From: Endotrypanum monterogeii
Lineage: Eukaryota > Euglenozoa > Kinetoplastea > Trypanosomatida > Trypanosomatidae
Length of the DNA stretch: 64,000 bases
Direction: 5' to 3'
Assembly (NCBI GenBank): GCA_000333855.2
Contig: CM007317.1
Coordinates: forward strand, 646,793-710,792
In this document: in pieces, positions 47,201-57,750 of the stretch
How positions within the stretch are numbered: the stretch's first letter is position 1
Layout: the number at the start of each line of letters is the position of its first letter
Notes under the pieces: generated by a model
Database searches by the model: none
The model's input: the letters and a program-made list of their open reading frames with translations, nothing else
What the model was told of the DNA's origin: nothing
Program-made: the position numbers and the translations under genes

Positions 47201-48283
47201 TTATCTACGTTTAGCTATTCTGGTGTCTGGGTTGTTTCGTCGGGGTTTGGTGATTTGCAGTGATCCAAGTCTCGCTGCAATGGGGAACCCCCCTCCCGCT
47301 GATGGGCCTTGTTTTGCTCCCAGGGTTCAGCACAGCCGGTCGTTACAGCCATCCATCGTCGCTAGTGTCGGCTCTTGGTTTCTGCATCGCGCTCCATCGG
47401 GTACACCCCGAAATGGTGCCCCCGCCTGCGCCATGGGTGTGAGGGGCAAAACTCTAACGTCTCCCGCCGTGGGGTTGATGCCCGCTGGTGGTGGTGGTGG
47501 TGGCGGCGGGGGGCGACTGTGGGGAGCGACCGGGTACGGTGTGTGTGTGTGTATGCGATCAAGGGCTTGGGTTTGTGCCGAAAACCAATGGCGGGGTGTG
47601 TGGACGTTGCTCTTAGCGCGTGTGTGTCACTGCACTGCGCCACGCGAGAGAACTCTGAAAAACAAAATCGGCGGGCTTGGGTTTTATGGATGTTGATGCT
47701 GAGAACTCCAAAAAGATTTTGGTTTCAAGAAAGGGTGATATTCGTGGTGGTCTGGGAAAGCGGGGGTTTGCTGAGAGAAAAGGTGTTTTTTTTTTGTCTT
47801 CGGGGGGGGGGGGGAGGTTTTGGGAAGGTGGTGAAAGTGGCTGGGTCCGCTGCACGTGAGGGAAGTGTTCTTTGTATATGGCGTAAGTTAAAAATGCGTT
47901 AAGGGAACTTGGATGCGTTTTATTAGAGAAGATAGTGTATTGATATCATACACGCAGGGTCTGCATGGTTACATATATTTGTGTGAGTGATGCGATAGGA
48001 TAGTGGAGGAAACGGTCCTCGAGCCAGATCGAAGTGGTCGTTTCTGTTTTGCCCGAGGAAAATAGTAGGACACTTTTCATGCTTAGATATTCGTACCAGC
48101 TTCCTGGAGTTTACAGGAGAAGCTGTTCTCTAACATCGATCCTTTTTCTTCTGTATTCTCTTCTTTAGTGCTTTTTAGGTTGCGAATAACTGCGGCACTT
48201 GTGTTGAAGGCACCGAGTGCATCTTCAGAGCTGTGAAGTTGGTTCTATACATACATAATTATCAACACCGTCAATCATACAAC
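47201..48283. promoter_or_regulatory. Divergent strand-switch region, likely Pol II initiation zone
   Basis: Genes point away from this region on both sides (minus to the left, plus to the right). It carries GT- and G-rich plus-strand stretches: (GGT)n with GGCGGCGGGG at 47,484-47,514, GTGTGTGTGTGTATG at 47,538-47,555, and a G11 run at about 47,804-47,815. Kinetoplastid divergent switches are known to be Pol II start zones with GT-rich elements and variant histones. No core-promoter motif is identifiable by eye, so the function is inferred from position. Confidence 0.6.
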
Positions 48284-48898
48284 ATGAACCATATTATTGA
48301 GAATGCGCTGCACGAGACACCCATCACGCTGGGGATCTGTGGGTTGATGGGAATGTTCAGCGTCTTGACGTCTTTGCAGATGATAGAGTCTGCTGACTTG
48401 ATGCTTAGCCCGTCTTTGATCTTCAAAGAGCATGACTATTGGCGGTTGGTGACTAACTTTTTCTACTTCGGCCCAATCAGCGCTCATAGCGTAATGGAAA
48501 TCCAGTGGTTTTACGTAGTCAGTTCTCACCTGGAAGCGCAGTATTACCAAATTCGACCGCTCGACTACATTTTATTGCTAGTCATCATCAGTGGATCGCT
48601 CCTGGGCCTTCGACTTTCAAAGATTATTGATACACCATACTTGAGTTACATGCTAGGCACTTGCTTGACATATATTATGAGTCGCCTCTTCAACGAGATG
48701 CAAGTGGCAATGTTTCTCGTGATTCAGATACCCATGTGCCTTCTCCCATTTGTGCTTGTCGTCATGAACGGGTTGATGTTTGGGGCTACTAACGACTTTC
48801 TCGGGAACCTTCTTGGGCACGTATTGTGGTATTTTTTAGAAGTTTTTCCTCGAATCACCGGGTATAGTCCCCTTCGGATTCAGCGTCTTTTCGGGTAA
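48284..48898 (+). CDS. Derlin (Der1-like) ER-associated degradation protein, 204 aa
   Basis: Derlins are catalytically inactive rhomboids of the ER membrane that help pull misfolded proteins out for degradation with p97/VCP. The protein has about six hydrophobic helices in about 200 residues. It carries the derlin WR motif (HDYWRLVTNFFYFG) after the first helix and the Gly-rich last segment NLLGHVLWYFLEVFP, matching the GxxxGHxYYFLExxFP block of derlins. No rhomboid Ser/His pair is present. The ATG at 48,284 starts MNHIIENALHETPITLG; the open frame begins at GTG 48,233 without similarity. It is the first gene of the second plus block. Confidence 0.92.
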   Translation: MNHIIENALHETPITLGICGLMGMFSVLTSLQMIESADLMLSPSLIFKEHDYWRLVTNFFYFGPISAHSVMEIQWFYVVSSHLEAQYYQIRPLDYILLLVIISGSLLGLRLSKIIDTPYLSYMLGTCLTYIMSRLFNEMQVAMFLVIQIPMCLLPFVLVVMNGLMFGATNDFLGNLLGHVLWYFLEVFPRITGYSPLRIQRLFG

Positions 48899-49259
48899 TC
48901 TTTTACTGACGCAGATCGCCAGGTGACATAGTTTATATGTAGACACCAAGAACAAGATAAAAATATACCAAATTAATGGGCTCATTTCTTTTGTATAGGA
49001 CGCTATATACTTCCTCTGCTCCTATGGTAGGTAAAAGCTGATTTCACTTTGGTGTCCCTAAAAGAAGTGATGTAATCTCATTAGCATACGGAAGGAGCTC
49101 GTCTGCAAACAAAAAATTGCTAGCTCTATGTGCTTCTTTTTCATTATAGGCACCGGCCTTGACCCTCTTTTCCCGTGTGCAGTCTGCACTTGAAAAAAAA
49201 AATATATATATATATTATTTACCTTTTCCAGGGCTTGCACTGAACTCATAGGAGCTGAG
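48899..49259. other. Intergenic region
   Basis: It includes A8 with a short TA repeat (about 49,193-49,215) and an ACCTTTTCCAG acceptor at about 49,221-49,231 before the next ATG. Confidence 0.6.
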
Positions 49260-50432
49260 ATGATGTCGCGTCAGTTTCTCCAGCAGTGCTCCAAAAAGCA
49301 CCTGGTGATCCATATGGATATTAATAAGACTATTATTCAGGTTGACCAGGCAGGTGGTCGAACCACGGAGGATGTCCTCAATAGCAACGTTGCTGCGAAC
49401 ACCTTCGGCTACGTCGATCCTACTAATAATGATTGGCGTCCTCTCTACAGTATCCTAGATGCGCCGGTCACGCTATCCGGTACCTGCAGTGGCTCTATCA
49501 TTTCGTATGATGCGTACATTGACAGCGTATATTGTGCACCCTCAGGGATGCAGCAGATGCCCAAGGCAGAGCGAAATGCAGTTTGGAAGTCGATCTCAAA
49601 CCTCCGTCGGCAAGCGACGAGGAAGTTCACGTTTCCTGGGGAAATTGGTGAGTCATATGCGCCGCTAATCGCTTTGCAGCGTCAGCACTTGAAGCACGGC
49701 GACGGGTATCACAGTATCATTCCTTCGTTTTTTCACATGATAAACACACTCTCAGAGCTCGATTTCTGCTTCACGCTCATTTTCCGAACATTCGGTAGTG
49801 ACTTGAACACTGTTCTGCAAGAATGGAGATCCTTTGTTCTCGGGACGCACGTGTGCAAACCGTCTGGTCCAATTTTACAGAGACTAAAACAGAAGTATCT
49901 CGAGCCACTTTCGGGGTCTCTTTTCCGACAGGCTGATGACATATACATTTGTTACGGGCCTCGCGTCTCGCTCTCCTCATGCATTGAGTCAGAGTTTGAG
50001 GAGACAGACCCTGTCAAAGTGCTGAAGCTTCTGCAGGAAGTGCCTGGGTGTACGTCGGTTAAGAAGACATCATTTGCAGATCTAAAGGATCACTTAGTGG
50101 AGTACTTTGCTCACTCTAATAACGTAGGTGGTCTTGTGGACTACTACCCTGCGTGGGCACAGGCGGCCGAGCACCGCACTGGTGGAAAGGTGTTCCCGAT
50201 TTTGCAGAATGATCCGAACTATTGCTTTGTTTTCTTTGACGACAACATTTTTATTGGAGATGAACATTCTATTGTAGATCTCCGCGAGGCAGACGGTGCA
50301 AAAAGCATTGTTGATGTCGAGTTAGAAAAAAAGTATTGTGTACCCGTTAATTCGTTGAAGGCGATTGTGGACAAGGAGTACTTTCTCAATGAACTGTGTG
50401 CATGTTTGAGATTGCAGGGGTGTGAATTATGA
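49260..50432 (+). CDS. HAD-like protein with DxNxT motif, 390 aa
   Basis: The N-terminus HLVIHMDINKTIIQVDQAGG is a HAD-type motif I in which the nucleophile Asp20 is kept but the acid/base Asp is Asn22. Motif II could be FIFRTFGSD (Thr/Ser, near residue 180), and motif IV is FVFFDDNI with Asp327-Asp328. Protists and algae encode similar MDxNKTIxxxDxAGGK proteins of unknown function. With Asn in place of the second Asp, phosphatase activity is doubtful, as in other DxN HAD relatives; this is inference. MM at the start leaves two possible ATGs (49,260 and 49,263). The long insert between motifs I and II (about 90-170) would be the cap. Confidence 0.7.
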   Translation: MMSRQFLQQCSKKHLVIHMDINKTIIQVDQAGGRTTEDVLNSNVAANTFGYVDPTNNDWRPLYSILDAPVTLSGTCSGSIISYDAYIDSVYCAPSGMQQMPKAERNAVWKSISNLRRQATRKFTFPGEIGESYAPLIALQRQHLKHGDGYHSIIPSFFHMINTLSELDFCFTLIFRTFGSDLNTVLQEWRSFVLGTHVCKPSGPILQRLKQKYLEPLSGSLFRQADDIYICYGPRVSLSSCIESEFEETDPVKVLKLLQEVPGCTSVKKTSFADLKDHLVEYFAHSNNVGGLVDYYPAWAQAAEHRTGGKVFPILQNDPNYCFVFFDDNIFIGDEHSIVDLREADGAKSIVDVELEKKYCVPVNSLKAIVDKEYFLNELCACLRLQGCEL

Positions 50433-50754
50433 CTGGTGAGACACTACGTCGAATGGGATTGACAAGATTCCACACCTAAACGGCGAAAAAAAAAAGCAGG
50501 CATGCTTAGTAAAGGGATTCTGCTGCTTATTGGTTCCCCTTGATGGAACGCGCCGTGACAAGTCTGCCTTGCAACCAGCATGTTGCACGCAAAGAAACTT
50601 CCAGGAAAACAAATTGGGAAAGAAAAGATTGCTTCACTGCGTCCCTGCTGTGCGTATGATATCTGAGGTCGGGCTCTTCTAGTCGAGCGTTTGACTGTCT
50701 TCATAAAGCCACTTTTCTACTTCATCAAAAGCTTTTCCCCTAAGAATCTGTCAG
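50433..50754. other. Intergenic region
   Basis: 3' UTR and short 5' flank; pyrimidine-rich CTTTTCCCCTAAG at about 50,732-50,744 is the likely acceptor for the next gene. Nothing else is seen. Confidence 0.55.
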
Positions 50755-52047
50755 ATGACTGAATTTAAGAAGCTGACGACTCTATCTGACACTCTCGCCC
50801 AAGATGTGCTTACGTTGAAGGAGTATTTGACAGGTGGCGGACATCGCAAGTGCGATGGGGCCACAGCTGATGGTGATGGCCTCGGTCCCATTGTTTGTGA
50901 TCCTTGTAGCTTACACCTACTCTCGACTAGAATACGAGACACCATTGCAGATGCTACTCCAAGATTACGTAAAATTGTGCTGAGGGCACGGGAGACAGAT
51001 CCCAACAGACAAATCTACAACGAGGCGATGTGTGCAAAGATCGAAACTTTATTTGTTGCGTTCTGCGCAAGTTTTCAGCTGTTAGCGCCTGACTATTTTG
51101 GTACTTTGACCGAGGGAGAGACCCCTCTGCCTGAGGATGGGACGGAGTCGCACGTGCCCGACAGTCTTCTCAATGCGGAGTTTGATCCTAATGTAATTCT
51201 AGATGACTCACCTTCTTTACAGGTGGCAGATGATATTTACAATCACTACCTACTAGAACGTGCAAAGGCGGAGGCGTGGCACACACGCGTTGCTCAAGGG
51301 TTGACAGATGCCGTCACTTTTGAACTGCAGAATCGTTCACTGGTTTTGGCTGAGGAGAGGATGTCTCGAGTAGCTCTGCTTGAGACAAAGCGAGCGGATA
51401 AAGCTCATGTCACGAGGATGATGGAGGAGCGCGCGGAGTTGAAATGGCAAAGTGAATTACAGAGACGATGCTCAGAGTTAAGCCACCTCAAAGCGGCTGC
51501 CAGAAGTATCTGTGACTTAGATTCTATTCCTCCTTTTCTGTACAGCAATATTGTAGACAAGGCTCTGCGAGTCGCAGTTGCTGGACATGTTCTTCAACTA
51601 ATCAGAGCCCTCTTGTCCACCCCAGAGGATGTGAATATTCGCCGCCTCCGAAACAACAACGAGCGTCTCATCTGCGACTACGGTCATCCGTGTTTGAGTG
51701 TCTTCGACCCTAGGGTCGGAGAAAGATGCGCTTGCCATGCCGTCGTAAACGCAGCTGAGGTTCTGTGGTGCCGCATAGGATACACTATCCGTTACACAAA
51801 GGTTCCTAGTCACTCCCTCGGCGTGGCGATGGGGGAATCCAGGGCTGACACCCAGTTGCTTCCTTGTGGACACAGCTTGTCAGCGCACAACTATGAACCA
51901 ATGGGCTTTGAGGATTATTCAGAACGGATTTTTGAGCTTGAAGAGCCTGATGCCATGGAGCGGGCTGACGAATGGATGGAGTGGTACATAATGATGCAAA
52001 ACATGGAGGTGGTACTCTCCAGCATGTTGACGGGCTCGTATTCATAA
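50755..52047 (+). CDS. PUB-domain-like protein with coiled coil, 430 aa
   Basis: Residues 165-255 are a charged helical region (LLERAKAEAWHTRV, ELQNRSLVLAEERMSRVALL, HVTRMMEERAELKWQ) that reads as a coiled coil. About 270-320 (RVAVAGHVLQLIRALLSTP then NIRRLRNNNERL) resembles a PUB/PUG domain, where RRIRxxNxxF follows a helix; PUB domains bind the tail of p97/VCP. The C-terminal part holds several Cys/His residues (CDYGHPC, RCACH, LPCGHSLSAH), possibly zinc ligands. If PUB is right the gene would be a p97 cofactor, next door but one to a derlin; neighbours in kinetoplastids need not be related. The PUB call is by eye and tentative. Confidence 0.55.
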   Translation: MTEFKKLTTLSDTLAQDVLTLKEYLTGGGHRKCDGATADGDGLGPIVCDPCSLHLLSTRIRDTIADATPRLRKIVLRARETDPNRQIYNEAMCAKIETLFVAFCASFQLLAPDYFGTLTEGETPLPEDGTESHVPDSLLNAEFDPNVILDDSPSLQVADDIYNHYLLERAKAEAWHTRVAQGLTDAVTFELQNRSLVLAEERMSRVALLETKRADKAHVTRMMEERAELKWQSELQRRCSELSHLKAAARSICDLDSIPPFLYSNIVDKALRVAVAGHVLQLIRALLSTPEDVNIRRLRNNNERLICDYGHPCLSVFDPRVGERCACHAVVNAAEVLWCRIGYTIRYTKVPSHSLGVAMGESRADTQLLPCGHSLSAHNYEPMGFEDYSERIFELEEPDAMERADEWMEWYIMMQNMEVVLSSMLTGSYS

Positions 52048-52741
52048 CCTACTTGCATCGTTACCTTTTTTTTTGATGTGCGAATTCGTGAGAGCAAGCG
52101 AGGGGAATACCCGAGCAAGTATGCTCCGGAGGAGAATCAACACTAGTTCTAGTAGGGGAGGTCTCACAGCAGCGTTCGATTTTTTTCCCCCACCCTTTCG
52201 GAAATGCCTGATGTCTGGACCGGTCGCTATCTTTTGCTACCCATTCAAGTGACGTGCTGCCTTTTTCTGACTCCATTACTCCATCTCACGCCCAACCTTC
52301 TTTTCACGCTTTCCCTCCCCCCCTTCTTCACGCTACTGTTTTTCACTTATCTGCTTTTTTATATTCGCTCCATGTCCCTACAGCTCATTGGAACATGTTT
52401 GCCTGGAGAGGGACCCTTTTTTTTTCTTCACCCCATTCCACCCCCTGAGTTGAGACACGCCTTTTTCGCATATAGGTCTTGTGTGCACCACCTCAGAGCC
52501 GAGGCACACCTTGACTGTGGTGTGTACTCGCGGTATCGTGCAGAGACTTCCATGGTTTTGTGTGCGAGTCCTAAGCAAACTCAACTTCCATTCATCATTT
52601 AGATACATCCGCTTCTATCGCTTCCACCCACTGCTGTTGAAGACACTCGTCTCTCTGTGTGTGTGTGTGTGTGTGTGTGGCGTAATTTTCCATTTTTCTG
52701 TTACGGGTACTTTCTTTGCGCCAAGTTTCGAAGGGGTAGTG
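52048..52741. other. Intergenic region upstream of the DYRK gene
   Basis: Pyrimidine-rich tracts (about 52,250-52,330 and 52,410-52,440) and a GT repeat (52,656-52,679), then CATTTTTCTG and AG at 52,723-52,739. Frames in this stretch are translated low-complexity DNA. Confidence 0.55.
52656..52679. repeat. GT dinucleotide repeat
   Basis: About 12 GT units just 5' of the DYRK start. Confidence 0.9.
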
Positions 52742-55399
52742 ATGCACCCCGAAAAGGAATTGGGCGCCTCAGGTGCCTTTCCCATCTCAGCGTCGGAAGC
52801 TTTGCAAAAATTCGGTGACTGTCTCACGGCATACGAAAAGACAGAGATTCTACAATATGGGGCAGTGTACTATGCTGGACAAAGGTGCATCGATAAGGTA
52901 AAGTCACCGACTGACGGATACAACAACGGGTACGATACGCAAGATGGCGACTACAATTTTCGCATTCAAGATCATATCGCTTACCGCTTCGAGGTTCTCG
53001 GGGTGCTGGGAAACGGTGCCTTTGGCCAAGTTGTAAAGGCGGTCGACCATGCCCATGAGTTGGTAGTGGCTGTGAAGCTCATTCGAAACGATCGAAGGGT
53101 TTTGAAGCAAGCGGAGCATGAGATTCGTATTTTACAACATCTGAACGGCAGCGATCCAAAAGGACTTTACGGCATTGTCTGCATGAGGGAGAGTTTCGAA
53201 TTTCGTGGACATATTTGTATAACCTATGAACTCCTTGGCGCCAACCTATATGAGTACCTTAAGTCGAAGGACTTTTTCCCGATGCCTTTGTCACTGATTC
53301 GCAAAATTTCCGCGCGCATGCTGGTTACGCTGACGTTTCTAGACCGTGAGAACGTGATTCACAGTGACCTGAAACCCGAGAACATAGTTCTACGCGACGC
53401 CGACCCGTCTGTCGTGAAGGTAGTCGATCTAGGGTCCGCGTGCTTTGACGTGAGAAACATGTACGTGTATATTCAGTCGCGCTTCTATCGCGCACCAGAA
53501 GTGATTTTGGAGCAGAAGTATGGCAAAGCGATTGACTGGTGGAGCTTTGGGTGCATCCTCTGCGAGCTGGCCAACGGTGATCCCGTTTTCTCAGGTGAGG
53601 ATGATAAGGATCAGCTAGGGTGCATTATGGAGTATCTAGGGCCGCCGCCAGTGGAGCTTATAGTGGCTTCCTCGCCACGACGGAGACGCCATTTCTTCGA
53701 CGAAAACCACAAACCCCGAACCCGCGCCATGCCGATAGGTAAGCAGCGTGAGCCAGGGTCGAAGTCGTTGGCGAGGTTTTTAGGGGTCTCTGAGGACGAT
53801 GAATTTCTGAGTTTTGTGCGACTGTTTCTGCAATGGGACCCCTCGCAGCGGGTCGCTCCGCGTGAGGCGATGAAGCACCCCTGGATCTGCAACGAGTTTG
53901 TCTTTCCCACATCCTCAGAGAAGAAACCGAGGCTGTCATCTTTAAGGGAGGACGGAAGCGACACTGGGACGAGGCTTCCCGAGGCGTATGCGCATCAGGG
54001 GAATAGTGCACCACTTAAGTCAGAGGATTCCATATCCGCCACCGTAGGAAAACATTCTATCGCGGCAGAGGTGCCGCTAAATTCGGTTCAGTCGATTGCC
54101 GCGCCCCTCGGTGCGCAGCCGTCTGCGCCGCTTTCGCAGCCGCCCGCTTCCCACACCAGCGAAACGAGTACCGTTGCTTCCTGCAATGATGACAACACTA
54201 CTCTCAGCGGCACTGTTCCGACTTTCTGCGATGCACCCGCAGGTACTGCAGCGTGCAGTGCGGTGCAGTCGACGGACGCAAGCAGTCAGTGGCCGCGAGT
54301 ACAACAGAGGCGGCTAATCGGGCGCATGCGGCAGAGGCAACTGCAGCGTCGCGTAGACATTGTGGGGGTTGAGGTCGCGGCTACCAACTTCTCCTTGCCG
54401 GGTAACTCGACACCTCTTAAATCACCATCGAATACGAAAGAGTCGGTCGAGAAAAAGGATGCACGTGCCCCCCCAATCACCGCCTGCGCCGCTTCTTCTA
54501 TCACCACCACCACGCCTCAAATTTTCATGGAAGAGTCCAACGCGAAGTCTCACGAATTGCAGCTCGCTGACGGAGTGCGCTTGCCAAAGGTTCCACCACC
54601 TAATGCCGTTCCCTCAAGCGCCAAGGCCGCCATCGCCACCTCCCAGAGGGGCAACACCCACTTACCTGAGTGCGAGGCAGTGCTCAGCCCTTTCCAGCAA
54701 TTTCCCACGAGCCGTGACGTCAACGGCAAAGAATGCAATGACTGCGGTACAAAGGGCACACCCCCGAGCATGTTAGAGCTGCACCAGAGCTGCAATAGCT
54801 CGAAGGTGGAGACAGACGTGGTCCATACATTGGACAGGGGTGAGTGTGCCGCTGTCTTGAACAGTTTCTCGCGATGGCTTAACGTAGCAGGGGCAGCAGC
54901 ATCAGGCAAGGATTTCCATACGGGTGCGGGTGTGCCTCCCGAAGAGGAGGAGTACCTCAGCATGTCAACTGGGGTGTCCAGAGGCCCTCATGCAGAAAAC
55001 ACTGTACAGGAACGCCGAGAGTACTCGATCAACCTAGACACAAGAACCGTTTCACTAGGGGAAATGTTTCAATCTGCATCCGTACGTGAAATGCAGCACG
55101 CGGAAGAGTGCATACAACACTCAGAGTTGTCACCGTATGGGTACAACTCGAGAGCTGGAAATCCTCTCAGGGGAACAGCGAGTTGTAGGCAGCTTGCAGG
55201 AAAACTGTCGGACTCGCGCATCAACAGTGGAGTGGCCCCTGTCTCTATCCAGTCTCATAGTACCTCGTTTCCCGCTTCGCATGGCCCATCTAACACTGTG
55301 GTGCCTTTCTCAAAGTCAGGAAAGCCGTTTCACTGGCGTAGCGCTCGAATCGACCTGACCAGCTTTGGTAAGAGAGGAACTCCAGGCATCGAGCACTAG
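52742..55399 (+). CDS. DYRK-family dual-specificity protein kinase, 885 aa
   Basis: DYRKs autophosphorylate on activation-loop tyrosine during translation, then act on Ser/Thr. The kinase domain is residues about 80-385: GNGAFGQVVKA, ATP lysine Lys112 (VAVKLI), HSDLKPEN (His207, Asp209, with Ser instead of Arg in the HRD motif), DLGSACF in place of DFG, and the DYRK signature Y-V-Y at 241-243 followed by IQSRFYRAPEV. A DH-box-like DTQDGDYNFRIQDHIAYRFEVLG precedes the kinase. HSD and DLG are typical of DYRK. The remaining 500 residues are low-complexity, rich in Ser, Pro, Ala and Thr with no known domain. The frame is open upstream to 52,481, but family similarity and the ATG at 52,742 argue for the shorter start. 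Confidence 0.93.
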   Translation: MHPEKELGASGAFPISASEALQKFGDCLTAYEKTEILQYGAVYYAGQRCIDKVKSPTDGYNNGYDTQDGDYNFRIQDHIAYRFEVLGVLGNGAFGQVVKAVDHAHELVVAVKLIRNDRRVLKQAEHEIRILQHLNGSDPKGLYGIVCMRESFEFRGHICITYELLGANLYEYLKSKDFFPMPLSLIRKISARMLVTLTFLDRENVIHSDLKPENIVLRDADPSVVKVVDLGSACFDVRNMYVYIQSRFYRAPEVILEQKYGKAIDWWSFGCILCELANGDPVFSGEDDKDQLGCIMEYLGPPPVELIVASSPRRRRHFFDENHKPRTRAMPIGKQREPGSKSLARFLGVSEDDEFLSFVRLFLQWDPSQRVAPREAMKHPWICNEFVFPTSSEKKPRLSSLREDGSDTGTRLPEAYAHQGNSAPLKSEDSISATVGKHSIAAEVPLNSVQSIAAPLGAQPSAPLSQPPASHTSETSTVASCNDDNTTLSGTVPTFCDAPAGTAACSAVQSTDASSQWPRVQQRRLIGRMRQRQLQRRVDIVGVEVAATNFSLPGNSTPLKSPSNTKESVEKKDARAPPITACAASSITTTTPQIFMEESNAKSHELQLADGVRLPKVPPPNAVPSSAKAAIATSQRGNTHLPECEAVLSPFQQFPTSRDVNGKECNDCGTKGTPPSMLELHQSCNSSKVETDVVHTLDRGECAAVLNSFSRWLNVAGAAASGKDFHTGAGVPPEEEEYLSMSTGVSRGPHAENTVQERREYSINLDTRTVSLGEMFQSASVREMQHAEECIQHSELSPYGYNSRAGNPLRGTASCRQLAGKLSDSRINSGVAPVSIQSHSTSFPASHGPSNTVVPFSKSGKPFHWRSARIDLTSFGKRGTPGIEH

Positions 55400-55693
55400 C
55401 ACATCAACAACAACAAAAAGCATAATACAGTAACAGAGCCCACCACGCCGCTGTTGGCAAAAAATCGAGCTGCTTCACTCAGCGGCATACGAAGGACCCG
55501 CCTCCCGCAGACTTGGGTTCAACAGTGTCTACCCAATCTAAGTTAGCGCGTTGCTCGGACACAGGATGGTAATGGGGATGGATCTTCCAGTGCCTTTGCG
55601 CAACGGTATTCACAACTCAAGTGATTCTTAGCGCACACAGAGTCTCAAGCCTGTGCTGTCGAGCTCCATAAGAAGTGTGGTGCAGGGTGAGTA

Positions 55694-55720
55694 AGTGTGT
55701 GTGTGTGTGTGTGTGTGTGT
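55694..55720. repeat. GT dinucleotide repeat next to a G12 run
   Basis: About 13 GT units, then TTA and twelve G (55,723-55,734). Confidence 0.9.
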
Positions 55721-56426
55721 TAGGGGGGGGGGGGACGATACTCGAAAAATGTGTAGAATCGCAAGTGGACCAGGCTCTTTTGGGAAAAACAACAATAATT
55801 CATGACCTGATGAGCATCGAGCAAATGGGGTGAGTAAAGAAAGGCCACCACCGGACTGAGTAAGAGGTGAGACGTTTGGGGAAAGTGATCCTTTTTTTTT
55901 TGTATTTTGTCGCGGAATCGATAATTTCTCCTCTGAATTCTCCTTCCGTCTTTCTTTCCCTCCCTCCTTTTTCCCCGTTTGCATTGATGACGGTGCGAGT
56001 TTCGTTAACGAGCGGGCGTAGGTTGATTTCTGATACATTTGTCTGACCGCGCTCACGCTTCTATTTCCGGGATAGTTTCTCGTAGCATTAGGCCTTCCCC
56101 CCCTCCCTCATCTATACCCCCTCCCCCTCGCACTTTTGTTTTTGCAAAGCGCACATATTATGAGAATGCACACGAAGTTTTTCTATTGCAAGGGAGGACA
56201 TGTGTAAAATATGCTTGTTCTTTTCTTTCATCCCGGAACCCGTGTTGTGTTGTGTCTCTTGATCTCTGATCTTCTAGATTGTGTTGTCCTCTCGTGCCCG
56301 ATAGCGACGGGTTTTGTTGGTCTGTTTGCCCTTGACTCGCCTTCTCTTCGCCTACCGTCCTGCTCTTTTCCCCTGGAGATTTTTACTAGTATTCATATTA
56401 TTACTCTTATTGTTACATCATTACTA

Positions 56427-56457
56427 TTTTTTTTTTTTTTTTTGGGGGGGGGGGGGG
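56427..56457. repeat. T17 followed by G14 homopolymer block
   Basis: Read directly; homopolymer lengths may be inexact. Confidence 0.85.
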
Positions 56458-57453
56458 AAGGGGTTTGGACGAAGTGACTATTATTATTATTTTCTGTTGT
56501 GATGGGGCGGATGTGATGCCTTGATGCGTGTTTCATGCTTATTTCCGTGAGCTGATTCTTCTGGGGGGTGGGTCGCGTTTGCTTCCTAATTCTTGCCTTT
56601 GGCGCATCTCTTGATCAATGTATTTCTCCTTTTTTTTTGTGCATGGATTATGTAGCACGCGCAGTTGCCAGTCATGGCGATGAGGTCTGTAGGCAGCCTG
56701 AGGTGCCCCAGCGTGATTTGCATCACTTCATATGTGCATGCTAGGCAATGAAGGGAAGGGCAAGTGTCCAATAGGCACATTTCTCATTTCGCTTTTCATT
56801 CGCTTGCTTTTCGTGTCCCCCTTTGACAACGGCACCTGATTCGAGCTCTGACAATAATCTTGTGCGTCCCCTTCCTTCGTCTTGTTCATATTTGCTCCTC
56901 CCGTCTAGTTCCTTTGCCCCATTCATCGTCGCCCTCAGTTTTGCATTTTTCATTTATTTTTAGAACCTTTCCATATTTCTCTTTTCGTACCTCATCCGTA
57001 TCCTCCCCTTCGTTTGGCACTTGATGCAGAACAGCGTGTTTAGGATGTGTGTGTTTTGATCTTGATATGATTGTGACGCTTAAAGCAGAAGAACTGGTGG
57101 AGGGAAGGTAAAGTGTGTCGTATTGCACGTGAAGGAATATTTTTATACGTTATTCTTTGGCCTATTGACAGTTTTTTTTTCTTTTTCCTTGTCCTCATTC
57201 TGTTTTTTTTTTTTTCCGCCCCAGAGTGTGAGAGAGTACGTGTTTATGCTATGAGTGTGTGTGTGTGTGAAGTCAGAGGGGGGAGTTCGCCAACGGCACC
57301 CCGGTGCAGGCGCGTATCTATTTTTCACTTTTCCCCAACACATCAGGACATGAAGACAAGAGGATAGATGTTTGTGGCGTACTTTTTTTTTTTTTGTTGT
57401 GCTCCCACACAGTTTGAATTCATTGGCTACTCCTCCCCCCTCGTCACCGGTGC

Positions 57454-57750
57454 ATGGTCCCAACGCCAGTCCTTGCTTACCCACGCACTGCACAGGCTGA
57501 TCCTCACAACCCCTCACCCCTATCATCACCACCCCCAGTGAGCAGCGAAAGCCGGGTAAGATACATACCGGGTATCCGGGCATGCCGCACACCATGCGAC
57601 TGGCACGAACATGCTCACTGTCGCGAGTGGCTTCTGTGCAACGCCATCCAAGACTTCACTGGCGACAGCAGCAGTGACTCATGGCTCGAGGGTCTGGCTG
57701 TTTCCGTCCGTGTGGGCGAGAAGCGGTTGCTCAGTGGGATAGGGAGTTAG
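57454..57750 (+). CDS. Candidate small protein with Cys/His cluster, 98 aa
   Basis: The ATG at 57,454 follows a T12 tract and CTCCCACACAG (about 57,384-57,412) and opens 98 codons to TAG. The first half is Pro/Ser-rich, while the second half looks like folded protein: CRTPCDWHEHAHCREWLLC contains a possible metal-binding set, followed by LEGLAVSVRVGEKRLL. No family is recognised and it is of a length that chance can give, but the acceptor is good. Confidence 0.3.
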   Translation: MVPTPVLAYPRTAQADPHNPSPLSSPPPVSSESRVRYIPGIRACRTPCDWHEHAHCREWLLCNAIQDFTGDSSSDSWLEGLAVSVRVGEKRLLSGIGS

